Shown here: positions 17,418-26,101 of the stretch, piece after piece
How positions within the stretch are numbered: position 1 is the stretch's first letter
How the letters are laid out: the number at the start of each line of letters is the position of its first letter
Assembly: GCF_004114915.1 (NCBI RefSeq)
Contig: NZ_CP022219.1
Coordinates: 3,006,501-3,070,500, forward strand
Reading direction: 5' to 3'
Length of the DNA: 64,000 nucleotides
From: Bradyrhizobium guangxiense
GTDB lineage: Bacteria; Pseudomonadota; Alphaproteobacteria; Rhizobiales; Xanthobacteraceae
Translations under genes and position numbers: made by a program
Notes under the pieces: model-generated
The model's input: only the letters and a program-made list of their open reading frames with translations
What the model was told of the DNA's origin: nothing
Database searches by the model: none

Positions 17418-18458
17418 TTACCCGCCGCCGGGCGCGGAGGAAAACCCCTCCGCGCTGGTGCGGATGCGGTTGCGGCCGAGAATGTAGATGGCCGTTGTGA
17501 CAATCAGAAGCGCAAGGCCGAGCAGGATCGAGACGAAGCCGATCGGGATCAGAGCCAGCGTCAGATTGCGCTCGGGGTCGATGAGCCAGTGATGGATCGA
17601 GGTCAGCACGAAGGCGAGCCCGATAAAGCCGAGGCCGCCGCCGGCAAGCAGCAGCGCCCACATCCGGCGGAGCTGGCTGAGCCGCTCGCGCGCGACATCG
17701 GTCCGGGGGGCATGGTGGCGGGCGACGCGCCGGACCAGGCGGACCGCGAAGGCGATCGAGCTGAATCCGATCAAGAGGCTCGCCGCGCCGAGCCAGATCC
17801 GCAGTGTCGGATCGAGGTCCGGCATGCGCTGGAGGGTGAGCAGGGGGAAATCGAAGGCCGAATGCAGCGCGAGCGGGCCGGCCAGCATCAGGAGGCGACT
17901 GGAGAGCCGGGCCCAGTCGCGGTGGTGGCGGTTCGCGCCGAGCGCGGTGCCGGCGCGCGCGATCGTCAGGTAGGCGCCCGCGATGATGCCGAGCGCACCG
18001 TGGAACGGCACGGTCAACACGCTGCGCAACGCGGCCAGCGAGCGCCACATCTCGGCATGCTGAACCAGATAGGCCAGGTTCTCGTAAGCGGCGAAGCCAA
18101 GGCCGACCGCGGCGCCGTAGACCACGGTGTCCATCGGATTGGCAAAGGTCCGCCGCTTGGTCGAGGAGACCAGAACGATGGCGACGACCTTGACCGCTTC
18201 CTCGGGCAGCGCGACGCCGAAGATCGAATGCATGGCCAGCGCTGCCCAGGGATCGTCTGGGGCGGCGACCATCTTGGCAAAGGGGGCCCGGGCAAGGCCG
18301 AGCAGGGAGATGCTGGCCGCTCCTAACAGGAACGCGGTCCAGACCTGGGTGGGCGGGCCTGGGCGCTCTTCAGCGGCGATGACGAGCCACAGCATCAGCA
18401 GCGCCGGGGCGACGGCGGCAGTTCCGATGACGGTGGGCAACGCTTCAATCAGGTACAT
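17418..18458 (-). CDS. PrsW-family intramembrane metalloprotease
   Basis: A 346-residue polytopic membrane protein. The active-site pattern of the PrsW/CPBP-like glutamic-type intramembrane proteases is visible: PEEAVK in one helix, GLGFAAYENL in the next, then PFHGALG and ALHSAFDF carrying the histidines. PrsW in Bacillus cleaves an anti-sigma factor; the substrate here is unknown. The C-terminal 100 residues hold three more hydrophobic helices. It precedes the HdeD gene on the same strand by 72 bp. Confidence 0.85.
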   Translation of the reverse strand: MYLIEALPTVIGTAAVAPALLMLWLVIAAEERPGPPTQVWTAFLLGAASISLLGLARAPFAKMVAAPDDPWAALAMHSIFGVALPEEAVKVVAIVLVSSTKRRTFANPMDTVVYGAAVGLGFAAYENLAYLVQHAEMWRSLAALRSVLTVPFHGALGIIAGAYLTIARAGTALGANRHHRDWARLSSRLLMLAGPLALHSAFDFPLLTLQRMPDLDPTLRIWLGAASLLIGFSSIAFAVRLVRRVARHHAPRTDVARERLSQLRRMWALLLAGGGLGFIGLAFVLTSIHHWLIDPERNLTLALIPIGFVSILLGLALLIVTTAIYILGRNRIRTSAEGFSSAPGGG

Positions 18459-18791
18459 CGGCGCCGAAAATAGGTTCCCTTGGTCCGCTTATCCACATTC
18501 ACCGATGCGACCATGTGTCATGCGCTCGCTATCGGCCGGCTGAACGAGGGCGACAACTTCCATTCGTCTGCCGTCGCCCAGGGAGCTGTAGAGTACAAGT
18601 GTAATCAACGACATGACAGGGCCTGTTCGTCATCCATGGCAACGGTCTCGCGGGTCGAGCTTTGGATGCGATTGGCAAGTCAGATCAAGGCAATGCGCAG
18701 ATTTTCTCGATTCAGTGCGCAGCTGCCTCGACATGTTCTGGCGAAAAGGCTGGACGGCTTCCCCCAGGGCCGCGTGTGCGGGACCGGCCAG
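18459..18791. other. Intergenic region without a recognisable feature
   Basis: I see no convincing gene, tRNA or terminator in these 333 bp. Short open frames here lack ribosome sites and family resemblance. Confidence 0.5.
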
Positions 18792-18947
18792 CTAATCGCG
18801 CTTCGTTGTGCGCCCACGGGGCGGCGGCACGACCCGGCGCGTGCGCACCTGCTCTAGCTCCCAGAAGACGCGGACCAGGCACGTGCCGAGACAGAACACG
18901 ATGAGCAACAGCAGGAAGGTTTGATCGGCGGCGGGGATATGCATCAT
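18792..18947 (-). CDS. Small single-pass membrane protein
   Basis: A 51-residue frame with one hydrophobic helix (FLLLLIVFCLGTCLVRVFW) and a strongly basic tail (RTRRVVPPPRGRTTKRD). The positive C-terminus suggests an N-out, C-in orientation. The ribosome site is weak and there are two consecutive ATG codons at the start. Function unknown; existence is inferred from the typical small-membrane-protein layout. Confidence 0.5.
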   Translation of the reverse strand: MMHIPAADQTFLLLLIVFCLGTCLVRVFWELEQVRTRRVVPPPRGRTTKRD

Positions 18948-19006
18948 GGCGATGATAAAGCAACGGCCATGCCATGCGTTCCCGCAACGGCCGGCGCCTT
19001 CCGCCG

Positions 19007-19249
19007 TCAGTGGGTGGTGAACGGCGGCGGCGCGTCGGGGGCGACGTCGAAGGCGCCGAGGTGGAATTCCTCGCCAGGGGACGCGTCGGGCTCGGCCGGT
19101 TGCGCCAGCAGCGTGAAGGCGGCCTGGGGGTAAAGCTTCCAGATCTCCAGATCGCCGGCGGTGATGGTGAGCCAGCCGAACGTGTACATGTAGCGTCCGG
19201 GCTCGGTGACCCGGCCGACTCTGTCCCAGGTGATCTTGTTGACTGCCAT
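19007..19249 (-). CDS. Hypothetical 80-residue protein
   Basis: A soluble protein beginning MAVNKITWDRVGRVTEPGRY with GGGAGA 5 nt upstream of the ATG. Aromatic and Gly-rich positions (YTFGWLTITAGDLEIWKLYP) suggest a small beta fold. Related short proteins occur in Bradyrhizobium, but I cannot assign a family or function. Confidence 0.68.
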   Translation of the reverse strand: MAVNKITWDRVGRVTEPGRYMYTFGWLTITAGDLEIWKLYPQAAFTLLAQPAEPDASPGEEFHLGAFDVAPDAPPPFTTH

Positions 19250-19436
19250 CCGGTCTCCCGATCGCAAGTCCGCAAATGACGTCCGGCGTGAGGCTCGGAC
19301 CGACAAAAGCTGATCCCGCAATGGGGCCGCGATAGGGCAGCGATGCGGAGGCAAGGCGGCCGGAACGCGCGGGCGGCCCTGCAGGGAGCGTCACGTGCAG
19401 CGTGAGTTAGGAAAGAGTTGGGTCGCCCGGTCCGGC

Positions 19437-20063
19437 TCAGGCCGACTGCTGCAGCGGCGAGCGAACAACGAGGCGGACGAGGTCGTCCCGGGACTGCTTT
19501 TCGGCGAATCTGACCGCAAAGCCGTGGTCGAATTTGCGGATGACCCGCCCGACGCAGGCGCCGACGGCAAGCGCCGTTCCCACCGGTGGGTCGTACTCGC
19601 AGGATATCGCGACCCCGGCCGTGGAGACGTCGATGATGAAGCAGGGATGGATGCTGCCGTCGGCGAGCGTCAGGACGGTGTGCGCGACCTGCGGGACGAA
19701 ACGCGCGTCGCGCCGCAATTCCTTGATGCTGTCGTCCTTCTGCTTCTTTTCGAGCCAGGTGAGCTTTTCCGACATCCAGGCGCGCCGCGCCCGCGTCATG
19801 TCGAGCTCCATGAGGAAGCCTGATTTCAGCGTCGCGCTGATGGTGCACTGGAATTCGCCGAAATCCTGGAAGTAGGAGGTCAGGCGCTCTCCGACCTTGC
19901 CGACAACGGGAACGTCCACGATCATGCGGAAGGGCGAGACGCGCTTGGTGCGGCAGGCAAAGCTGCGCAGCTTGCCCTCGCAATCGTACCAGCGCGACAG
20001 CGAGTAGCTGCCGTTCACGGTGACGTCCACTGCACGCTGCCTGAGGAACTCTGCGACGGACAT
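19437..20063 (-). CDS. PilZ-domain protein, two PilZ-like halves
   Basis: A 208-residue cytoplasmic protein. The C-terminal half has the c-di-GMP-binding signature, an Arg-rich RRDAR segment followed by DVSTAG (DxSxxG), then VGRVIRKFDHGFAVRF. The N-terminal half (RTKRVSPFRMIVDVPVVG) looks like a second, degenerate PilZ barrel. ATG at 20063 is preferred to TTG at 20144, which would add 27 residues without a clear ribosome site. Such proteins transmit c-di-GMP levels to motility or polysaccharide export. The partner is unknown. Confidence 0.82.
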   Translation of the reverse strand: MSVAEFLRQRAVDVTVNGSYSLSRWYDCEGKLRSFACRTKRVSPFRMIVDVPVVGKVGERLTSYFQDFGEFQCTISATLKSGFLMELDMTRARRAWMSEKLTWLEKKQKDDSIKELRRDARFVPQVAHTVLTLADGSIHPCFIIDVSTAGVAISCEYDPPVGTALAVGACVGRVIRKFDHGFAVRFAEKQSRDDLVRLVVRSPLQQSA

Positions 20064-20282
20064 GAGGTGCCAATGATGTTCGGGGATCGCTTCCGTAGTT
20101 TCACGGTAGCGGTCAACTTCTAAGCAAATGATACTGCCGCTCAAAAGCAGGGGTAAATTTCCGGTTAATGCTCACGTCGATCGCGCCGCGAAAAGCGCGG
20201 CATAAAGTCCCGTTTCACTGCAGGGCCGACTCACAACGTCGTCATTGAGGGAGCGGTGGGCGCAACCGCGCGACGCAATCTC

Positions 20283-20957
20283 TTAATGAAATCCGAGCAG
20301 CACCAGCAAGGCCGGCGCGCCGATGGCCATGGCCAACTGGATCGTCGTCCATGCCACGCCGTTCGGGCTGATCTCGACTCCCAAGTGCGGCAATGCGCGC
20401 CGCATCGCCAGCGCCGTGAGCGCCTCGACGACGGCGAGCAGCAGGGCGATGCAGGCGAGGAAAGACCATGGCTCTCCCGGAGGCAACCACGGCGCGAGCC
20501 AGGCGGCGGCAGAGCCTTTCACGGCGGCGAGGAACGCGAACCATCCGAACCAGAATGCGGAGCGCTTGACGATGTCTTCGCCGATCGTTGCGGGCTCGAG
20601 GCGGATACCGATCCTTGCCAGTGCGCTTTCAATGCGCCCGCCATCGGTCAGGAAGATGAACGCGCCGAGATAGAGAGGAATGCGCGACTGGAAGAGTAGG
20701 GCGATGATGCCGAACAGGATCGCGTGGCCGATGGCATCGCCGATTAGATCCTGGGCGCTCCCGTTTGACGGCACAGGCGTGGCCGGCGCACGATCGGCCC
20801 GGCGCTGCGGAAGCGATCTCGTGCGTGCCATATGCTCCAGCATCTTGGCGCGCCGATCCGATGGATGCGAGCGGGGACGGCTGAGCCATTGCGGGAGCCC
20901 CGGCGCCACCGCGGACGCGCCGGACGAAGCTGCAATCTCGGGGTGAGGCTGTGCCAT
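20283..20957 (-). CDS. Hypothetical membrane protein
   Basis: A 224-residue protein with a basic, disordered N-terminal region of about 70 residues and then about four hydrophobic helices (AIGHAILFGIIALLF, PLYLGAFIFL, CIALLLAVVEALTALAM, LAMAIGAPALLVLLGFH). No named family is recognised. It lies upstream of the PilZ gene on the same strand, 219 bp away. Confidence 0.7.
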   Translation of the reverse strand: MAQPHPEIAASSGASAVAPGLPQWLSRPRSHPSDRRAKMLEHMARTRSLPQRRADRAPATPVPSNGSAQDLIGDAIGHAILFGIIALLFQSRIPLYLGAFIFLTDGGRIESALARIGIRLEPATIGEDIVKRSAFWFGWFAFLAAVKGSAAAWLAPWLPPGEPWSFLACIALLLAVVEALTALAMRRALPHLGVEISPNGVAWTTIQLAMAIGAPALLVLLGFH

Positions 20958-21075
20958 GGGCCTGGACCGGTTCCAACTGACATTAGTCGGTGCCAGGCGG
21001 CGGGGAGGTTCATGCGGCCGCGGGGCTAATGCCGCGGGGTGCTGCGGTGGCTCAATGTGGCCGTCGCGCGCGCAC

Positions 21076-21150
21076 TGGCGCTCCCTAGCGGAATCGAACC
21101 GCTCTCTCCACCGTGAAAGGGTGGCGTCCTAACCGATAGACGAAGGGAGC
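21076..21150 (-). tRNA. tRNA-Glu (anticodon TTC)
   Basis: On the minus strand GCTCCCT at the 5' end pairs with AGGGAGC at the 3' end, followed by G and an encoded CCA. The anticodon loop CTTTCAC carries TTC, and GGTTCGATTCC forms the T-arm. All cloverleaf stems close. Confidence 0.96.
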
Positions 21151-21375
21151 AAACGCAGGGCCCTGCCGTTTTGCCGGCACGGCCACTGGCAGGCCGAACA
21201 GGGCCCGGCGGCTTGCAGCGGGCGAACGTATAGTGGCCTTTCTGCCTCCGGGCAAGCCGTTCGGGAGCGGTCTTTTGGCCCCGGTGGACAGCGCCGACCG
21301 GGGGATGATCAGGATACGATTTCAACGGTTTCTTAGGGTTCCCTGGATAGCGCTGGAGCGGGAGATCTCTCGCCA

Positions 21376-21630
21376 ATGCCACTGCCGAAAAACCGCGCAG
21401 CCCGCAAGCTGCTGTCGCAGCACGCCTGGATCACGCTCGACGGCGGCTTCGCCGCGCGGCATTGCCTGGTCCAGGACATCTCGGACTCCGGCGCCAAGAT
21501 CACGATGGATGAGGACGCGAGCCAGCTCCCGGGCGTGATCCGGCTCGCCTTCGCGCGCGATGCGCGCACCGGGCGGAGCTGCCAGGTGGTGTGGCGCCGC
21601 GGCAAATCGGCCGGCATCAAGTTCATCTGA
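21376..21630 (+). CDS. Single-domain PilZ protein
   Basis: An 84-residue protein consisting only of a PilZ-type barrel. It has an N-terminal basic stretch (KNRAARKLL), the DISDSG motif (DxSxxG) and a VVWRRGKSAGIKF ending typical of alphaproteobacterial PilZ proteins. The first conserved Arg motif is partly degenerate, so c-di-GMP binding is not assured. It is the second PilZ gene within 2 kb. Confidence 0.85.
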   Translation: MPLPKNRAARKLLSQHAWITLDGGFAARHCLVQDISDSGAKITMDEDASQLPGVIRLAFARDARTGRSCQVVWRRGKSAGIKFI

Positions 21631-21688
21631 TCGCAGGCGCACCGGCCTCCGATGGCGCGCTGCGCCTGTTTCGGGCTAGAACGCGGCC

Positions 21689-21934
21689 ATGCCTACGAAG
21701 CTGCTCATCGTGATCCCGTTGCTCGCCACATCCGCCGCCGCGGCGGAGGCGCTGCGTCTGCCGCCTGCCGAACGGCCCCAGGCGAGCACGGCCGTGCCGC
21801 TGAAGGGCGCGGCCGGCAAGGCACGGGCGGGCTCCTGTGCCAGCTACGGCCCGCGCTTCGTCATGGTCGAGGGCACCGGGACCTGCGTGAAGATCGGCGG
21901 CTCGATCGGCATCGACACCACCGTCCGGCGCTGA
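21689..21934 (+). CDS. Small exported protein resembling a porin N-terminus
   Basis: An 81-residue protein with a signal peptide (LLIVIPLLATSAAAA). The mature C-terminal part contains CASYGPRFVMVEGTGTCVKIGG, whose pattern of Cys, YG, GT, TC and KIGG closely matches the N-terminal strand of Bradyrhizobium/Rhizobium porins (quoted parts CASYGPRF and GTGTCVKIGG). It stops just where a full porin would continue. It may be a porin relic or an independent mini-protein held by a disulfide. Confidence 0.65.
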   Translation: MPTKLLIVIPLLATSAAAAEALRLPPAERPQASTAVPLKGAAGKARAGSCASYGPRFVMVEGTGTCVKIGGSIGIDTTVRR

Positions 21935-21940
21935 AGCCCG

Positions 21941-22108
21941 ATGCCGCCGGATCTGCTGCGCCTCGACCTCATCGTTCCCGTCTTGATGTATTGCGCGCTG
22001 TTGTGGTGGGTCGGCCGCGGCCTCAGCTGGACGGCGCGGCTGGCGACAGCTGTGGTGACGCTGGTGCTGATCATCTGCGTGCTGCTGATCGAGCGCGGCT
22101 GGCGTTAA
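21941..22108 (+). CDS. Small two-helix membrane protein
   Basis: A 55-residue frame starting 6 nt after the previous stop. Two hydrophobic helices (LIVPVLMYCALLWWVG and LATAVVTLVLIICVLLI) are joined by a short loop. Its tight spacing suggests an operon with the porin-like gene. Function unknown. Confidence 0.6.
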   Translation: MPPDLLRLDLIVPVLMYCALLWWVGRGLSWTARLATAVVTLVLIICVLLIERGWR

Positions 22109-22121
22109 GAACAAAAACGCG

Positions 22122-22165
22122 AAAACAACCCCATGCACCGTAGCGTCAAGTCAAAAAGTTGACGC
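22122..22165 (+). repeat. Dispersed repeat copy 2 plus hairpin
   Basis: 22122-22144 matches the minus strand of 867-891 at 22 of 23 positions. It is followed by a hairpin, GCGTCAA (22143-22149) with TTGACGC (22159-22165). It lies 13 bp after the small membrane protein stop and may serve as its terminator. Confidence 0.55.
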
Positions 22166-22230
22166 CGGAGGCTTGCGCCAAAACGCGAATTCCTCGTGCT
22201 CTCACCGCAGACTAACGCGGCGCCGCCGGC

Positions 22231-22869
22231 TCACGACATCGGCGGTGCGACATATTGCGCAAATCCGGGCCGCTTGCCGAGCTCGGCGAGCCAGCGCGTC
22301 AGATGCGGCTGCGCCGGCCGGCTGATGCCCTCGACGCCGAGCCAGCGCCGCGCATAGGAGCCGACCGCGATGTCGGCGAGCGTGAACGCATCGCCCTCCA
22401 TGAAGCGGCGCGAGGAGAGCAGGCGGTCGGCGATCGCCCAGACCTCTGCGGCGGCGTCGGCATCGCGCTGCACCTGAATCATATCGCGCTCGGCGGGCGC
22501 CGTGCGCACGATGCCCCAGAACACCGGACGGTCGACCGGCTGCACCGTCGACAGCGTCCAGTCGAGCCAGCGGTCGACCGAGGCGCGCTGCTTCGGCGCC
22601 TCGGGATAGATCGGCGTGCCGCGGCCATGGGCGAGGCAGAGATAGCGCAGAATCGAGTTTGACTCCCACAGCACGAAATCGCCCTCGACCAGGGTCGGGA
22701 TCCGCGCATTGGGATTCATCGCCAGATACTCGGCCTCGCGCGTTCTGCCGTAGCTCATGCCGGCGTCGATGCGCTCGTAAGCGAGGCCGAGCTCGGTGAG
22801 GCACCACAGCACTTTCTGCACGTTGACCGAATTGGCGCGGCCCCAGATTGTCAGCTTGGTGTCAGGCAT
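22231..22869 (-). CDS. Glutathione S-transferase family protein
   Basis: A 212-residue protein with the thioredoxin-like N-domain (LTIWGRANSVNVQKVLWCL, then the cis-Pro segment ARIPTLV and WESNSILRYL that bind glutathione) and the helical C-domain with TLADIAVG. This is the beta/theta-like bacterial type. ATG at 22869 starts the fold directly; upstream extension would be non-conserved. The electrophile substrate is unknown. Confidence 0.92.
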   Translation of the reverse strand: MPDTKLTIWGRANSVNVQKVLWCLTELGLAYERIDAGMSYGRTREAEYLAMNPNARIPTLVEGDFVLWESNSILRYLCLAHGRGTPIYPEAPKQRASVDRWLDWTLSTVQPVDRPVFWGIVRTAPAERDMIQVQRDADAAAEVWAIADRLLSSRRFMEGDAFTLADIAVGSYARRWLGVEGISRPAQPHLTRWLAELGKRPGFAQYVAPPMS

Positions 22870-22962
22870 CAGGCGTCTCCCCGCGGCGTTGTCGCTTCTC
22901 GCGGGTGATAGCGGAATTTGCCGAAACGCGCGATGTGTGATTGCGGCGCGTCCCTCATGCAA

Positions 22963-22987
22963 AAAGCTCCGCACGGGGCGGAGCTTT
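22963..22987 (-). terminator. Intrinsic terminator of the 26-residue protein gene
   Basis: AAAGCTCCGC (22963-22972) and GCGGAGCTTT (22978-22987) form a perfect 10-bp stem with a 5-nt loop. On the minus strand it is followed by two more Ts (TTTTT in all). It lies 24 bp after the stop of the 26-residue gene. Confidence 0.8.
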
Positions 22988-23010
22988 CCTTGCAAAGTCG
23001 AACCTGTCGC

Positions 23011-23091
23011 TCAGCGGCCGAAGAACAGCCACAACAGAATGATCACCGGGATCGGCACGCCGAGCAGCCACAGCAGAATTCCACGTCCCAT
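23011..23091 (-). CDS. 26-residue membrane miniprotein
   Basis: The frame runs from ATG at 23091 to TGA at 23011 with an excellent ribosome site (GGAGGAGGAAACA). The product starts MGRGILLWLLGVPIP and continues with a hydrophobic run to an FFGR end, a single membrane helix broken by a PIP kink. It has its own intrinsic terminator and an EcfG-type promoter 34 bp upstream. Everything needed for a stand-alone, stress-induced miniprotein gene is present, although the length is far below normal annotation cut-offs. Confidence 0.78.
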   Translation of the reverse strand: MGRGILLWLLGVPIPVIILLWLFFGR

Positions 23092-23124
23092 TGTTTCCTC
23101 CTCCAATCGCATTGTCGGAGGGTG

Positions 23125-23149
23125 AACGCAGGCGGGGAGGGCTTGTTCC
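23125..23149 (-). promoter_or_regulatory. EcfG-type stress promoter of the miniprotein gene
   Basis: On the minus strand GGAAC (23149-23145), 16 nt, then CGTT (23128-23125) matches the general-stress sigma factor EcfG consensus of alphaproteobacteria. The -10 element ends 33 bp before the ATG at 23091. Confidence 0.68.
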
Positions 23150-23160
23150 AGCGCTGGAGC

Positions 23161-23613
23161 CTACCAATGGCCGGTGTTGGGCATCGATGCCCAGGGCTCC
23201 TGCGGCGGCTTCGGATCGCCCTTCTGCAGCAGCTCGATCGAGTGCAGGTCCGGCGAGCGGACGAAGGCCATGTTGCCGTCGCGCGGCGGACGGTTGATGG
23301 TGACGCCCGCCTTCATCAGCTTCTCGCAGGTGGCGTAGATGTCGTCGACCTCATAGGCGAGATGGCCGAAGAAGCGATCCTCGCCGTACTTCTCCTCGTC
23401 CCAATTATAGGTGAGCTCGACCAGCGGCGCCCCGCGCGTCGGCGGCTGCTTCTTCAAGCCCTCGAGATCGTCCGCCGAGCACAGGAACACCAGCGTGAAG
23501 CGCCCCTTGTCGTTCTCGATCCGCCGCACCTCCTTCAAGCCCAGCGCATCCTGGTAGAACTTGAGCGCGACATCGAGATTGCGCACGCGCAGCATGGTGT
23601 GGAGGTATCGCAT
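23161..23613 (-). CDS. gloA: Lactoylglutathione lyase (glyoxalase I)
   Basis: Converts the methylglyoxal-glutathione hemithioacetal to S-lactoylglutathione. The 150-residue protein matches the GloA family throughout (RYLHTMLRVRNLD, FYQDALGL, FGHLAYEVDDIY). The metal ligands are visible as His5, Glu66, His84 and Glu127. The insert pattern is that of the longer proteobacterial form. It stands alone on the minus strand. Confidence 0.96.
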   Translation of the reverse strand: MRYLHTMLRVRNLDVALKFYQDALGLKEVRRIENDKGRFTLVFLCSADDLEGLKKQPPTRGAPLVELTYNWDEEKYGEDRFFGHLAYEVDDIYATCEKLMKAGVTINRPPRDGNMAFVRSPDLHSIELLQKGDPKPPQEPWASMPNTGHW

Positions 23614-23871
23614 GTGTCTTTTCCTTCCTCAGAGCCTTGTAGGAATTTCCGCCCGTTTCGGCACGACGGCGCAACAAATAGCAGCAAAATCCGTCACCGT
23701 GCAGGGGGTGCGCGACAATTGCGTGCCGCCTTATGTCCTAGCGCTCTCAACTGCGTGAGGTTTTCCTGGCCTCAAGAGATCTCATGCGGCTCGATTCCAT
23801 CGCCATCCAATAGTTCGCCGAGCGGCGTGCTCTGCTTGCTTAACCCGAATTGGCAATGTCGCGCGTGATGT

Positions 23872-23967
23872 TCAGAACGCGAACCAAGCTAGCACCGCGA
23901 TGACGGGGAGAACCGCCACACCGAAAAGTAACAAAGGTGCGGGTTCATTGCCTGTGCGATCACTCAT
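23872..23967 (-). CDS. 31-residue membrane miniprotein
   Basis: ATG at 23967 is preceded by AGGAGA with a 6-nt spacer. The product begins MSDRTGNEPAPL and then forms one hydrophobic helix ending WFAF. The strong ribosome site and helix support a real gene. Function unknown. Confidence 0.6.
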   Translation of the reverse strand: MSDRTGNEPAPLLLFGVAVLPVIAVLAWFAF

Positions 23968-24227
23968 GTCGATCTCCTGAAGAAAAGCCCTGCAGCGGCG
24001 CCGCCACGGGCCTTCAGTGCCGATATGCGGGGAAGCATGGCGGCACCGCTTCTCACTGAATTCCGGCTTGTCGAACTCGTTCCTGTGGCCGCTGCGGCGA
24101 GACCTTCCTGCGCCTATTTTCACCCACGTCTAAGTTCACGCCCTCGCGTGGAGAGGCAAATCCTGGTTCTTGGGCTTCTGCTTCTTGCTGGGCGCGTCCT
24201 CAAGCCGAGCTAAGCGCGGCCGTAGCC

Positions 24228-24466
24228 CGTAGGATGGGTTGAGCTCTTGCGAAACCCATCGCTCTTGTTGCTTACTCGCGGCATGCCCGCGGACTGTCGC
24301 ACTCGTTCCTGAGGTGAGGGAGCGATGACGTTGAGATCGCATTGGAGGCTTCTTCATCGCCAATCTGGCGCAGCGGAAGCTGACGTTGCGGACGGGTTAT
24401 GTCGGACTTACGGAGGGCGGCGATCGAGAAGAGATGGGTTTCGCAAGGGGCTCAACCCATCCTACG
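24228..24466. repeat. Pair of REP-like palindromes flanking a 172-bp spacer
   Basis: 24228-24260 reads CGTAGGATGGGTTGAG to GCGAAACCCATC and 24433-24466 reads GATGGGTTTCGC to CTCAACCCATCCTACG, inverted relative to each other. Each is itself an imperfect palindrome around a GAGC-type centre. The spacer between them has no convincing gene. The same family recurs at 26391, 27174 and 27231. Confidence 0.7.
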
Positions 24467-24481
24467 CACCGCGCACACCCC

Positions 24482-26101
24482 CTACTTGCACTCAAAGCTC
24501 GCCGCGCTCTCCGGATCGCCTTGGCCCTTGTAGTGCGCATGTTGCGGATAGGCGCAAAGCGGCCGACTGCGGCCGGGAAAGGCTGGTCCCGTCGCGACCA
24601 CCAGATCGGGCGCCTTGCCGTCTTCCACCCAGTCCACGACCGCGCTGAGGAGATCGAAACGATCGAGCGCGGCGCCGCTCGAGCAGTGACCCATGCCGGG
24701 CACCAGGAAGGCCCGGCTCGATTTTTCCCGCACCAATTCCATGCCGCCGGAATCCGCCGCCATGCGCTCGTAGTAATTCACGGTGTCGAACGCCGAGAAC
24801 CAGGGATCGCTGACACCGTGGTAAAACAGCATCTTGCCGCCACGGCCGAAGTAGCTCGAAAGGTTGGTCCAGTAGGCGGTGTTGGTGAGGCGATCCATCC
24901 CGCTCGCATTGACCCGGTCTTCGAGTTGATCGACGTTGATGCTTTCCCAAACAGGCGGTCCGACCGGACTGCGCGCGCCAGTGGTCAGGATGCCGGGAAT
25001 GGCAACGCCTTCGGCTGCCACGCCGCTGTCCCACGGGAACGACGGGTAGACCTGCGTGCCGCGTGAATTCTTCGGACCGGCAAAAGCTTTTTTCAGGGCA
25101 TCGACCTGCGGCGGCGCCAGGCAGGAATCCGACTTATCGCCGTTGCAGGTGAGCACCGCGGGATCGAATTGACAGGCCTTGCCGTCGAAGATCAGGCCAT
25201 CCTTGACGCCGTCCTTGGCGTCGCACGCATTGAGGATCGCGTTCGTGATCAGCTTGCGCTCGCCCGCGGAAAAAGTCTTGGCGGGCTCCGGCTTACCGGA
25301 CGCATCTTTCGGCGCGATCTGGCTGAAGGCAGCGTTGGCCCAGGCGAGGCCGATATTGGAATTGCCGGTGCGCATCGCGGGTGCGCCGGCGACGATGCCG
25401 TCGAATTGTTCGGGATAGCGCGCCGAGGCCAGCATGCCTTCGCGGCCCCCGGTCGAGCACCCCGTGAAATAGGAACGCTTTGCGGGCTGGCCATAGTAAT
25501 GCGCGACGATCGCCTTGGCGGCGATCGTCACCTTGCCGACGGATGCATTGGCGAAGTTGAGCGCGGCTTCCTGGTCCTTCAGGAACGAGGCATCGAACAC
25601 CGCGCCCTGATGACCGCTATCGGTCGAGACCACGGCAAAGCCGCGCGCCAACGCTGGCACCTCGCCGGCCGCCTGATAACCCAGCGGCGGCCGGATCGAG
25701 CCGTTCAAACCGCCGCCGCCCTGAAACAAGAACCGGCCGTTCCAGCGATCGGGCAGGGCAACGGCAAAGCCGATCGCGTAGGACTTGCCCTCGACCCCCA
25801 CGCGCTGATCGATCACGCCATCCGCGCGGCAGTTCGGCGGCAGCGCGACCGATATCGTGGCCGGCGCCGGCGGCGACGGCTGCACGGTTCCCGGTGGCGC
25901 CTCCGGCACCATTTCGGCCTTGGTGACTGTTGCCGTCGATCCCGGCATCTTCCAGCCGGTCAGGTCAGCGCATTTGAGCGCGGGCAGTATGTTGGCTGAA
26001 TTGTCGGCGCTTGCCGGCGAGATCGCAATGACCATGATCGCTGCGACTGGAGCCAGGCAAGCCATGGCACCATCAAGCGCCCGATTTCTCTTTCCCTGCA
26101 T
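24482..26101 (-). CDS. Tannase/feruloyl esterase family alpha/beta-hydrolase
   Basis: A 539-residue secreted serine esterase that hydrolyses esters of plant phenolic acids (tannins, feruloyl or related). A signal peptide is visible to about residue 32 (ending ISPASA). Nucleophile Ser216 is in GCSTGGREG, catalytic His472 in GMGHCSSG. The cysteines next to Ser and His (215 and 473) form the family's CS-D-HC disulfide that ties the triad together. An acidic triad member is likely in YHGVSDPWFS. The lid domain lies between (multiple Cys). Exact phenolic substrate is unknown. Confidence 0.93.
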   Translation of the reverse strand: MQGKRNRALDGAMACLAPVAAIMVIAISPASADNSANILPALKCADLTGWKMPGSTATVTKAEMVPEAPPGTVQPSPPAPATISVALPPNCRADGVIDQRVGVEGKSYAIGFAVALPDRWNGRFLFQGGGGLNGSIRPPLGYQAAGEVPALARGFAVVSTDSGHQGAVFDASFLKDQEAALNFANASVGKVTIAAKAIVAHYYGQPAKRSYFTGCSTGGREGMLASARYPEQFDGIVAGAPAMRTGNSNIGLAWANAAFSQIAPKDASGKPEPAKTFSAGERKLITNAILNACDAKDGVKDGLIFDGKACQFDPAVLTCNGDKSDSCLAPPQVDALKKAFAGPKNSRGTQVYPSFPWDSGVAAEGVAIPGILTTGARSPVGPPVWESINVDQLEDRVNASGMDRLTNTAYWTNLSSYFGRGGKMLFYHGVSDPWFSAFDTVNYYERMAADSGGMELVREKSSRAFLVPGMGHCSSGAALDRFDLLSAVVDWVEDGKAPDLVVATGPAFPGRSRPLCAYPQHAHYKGQGDPESAASFECK

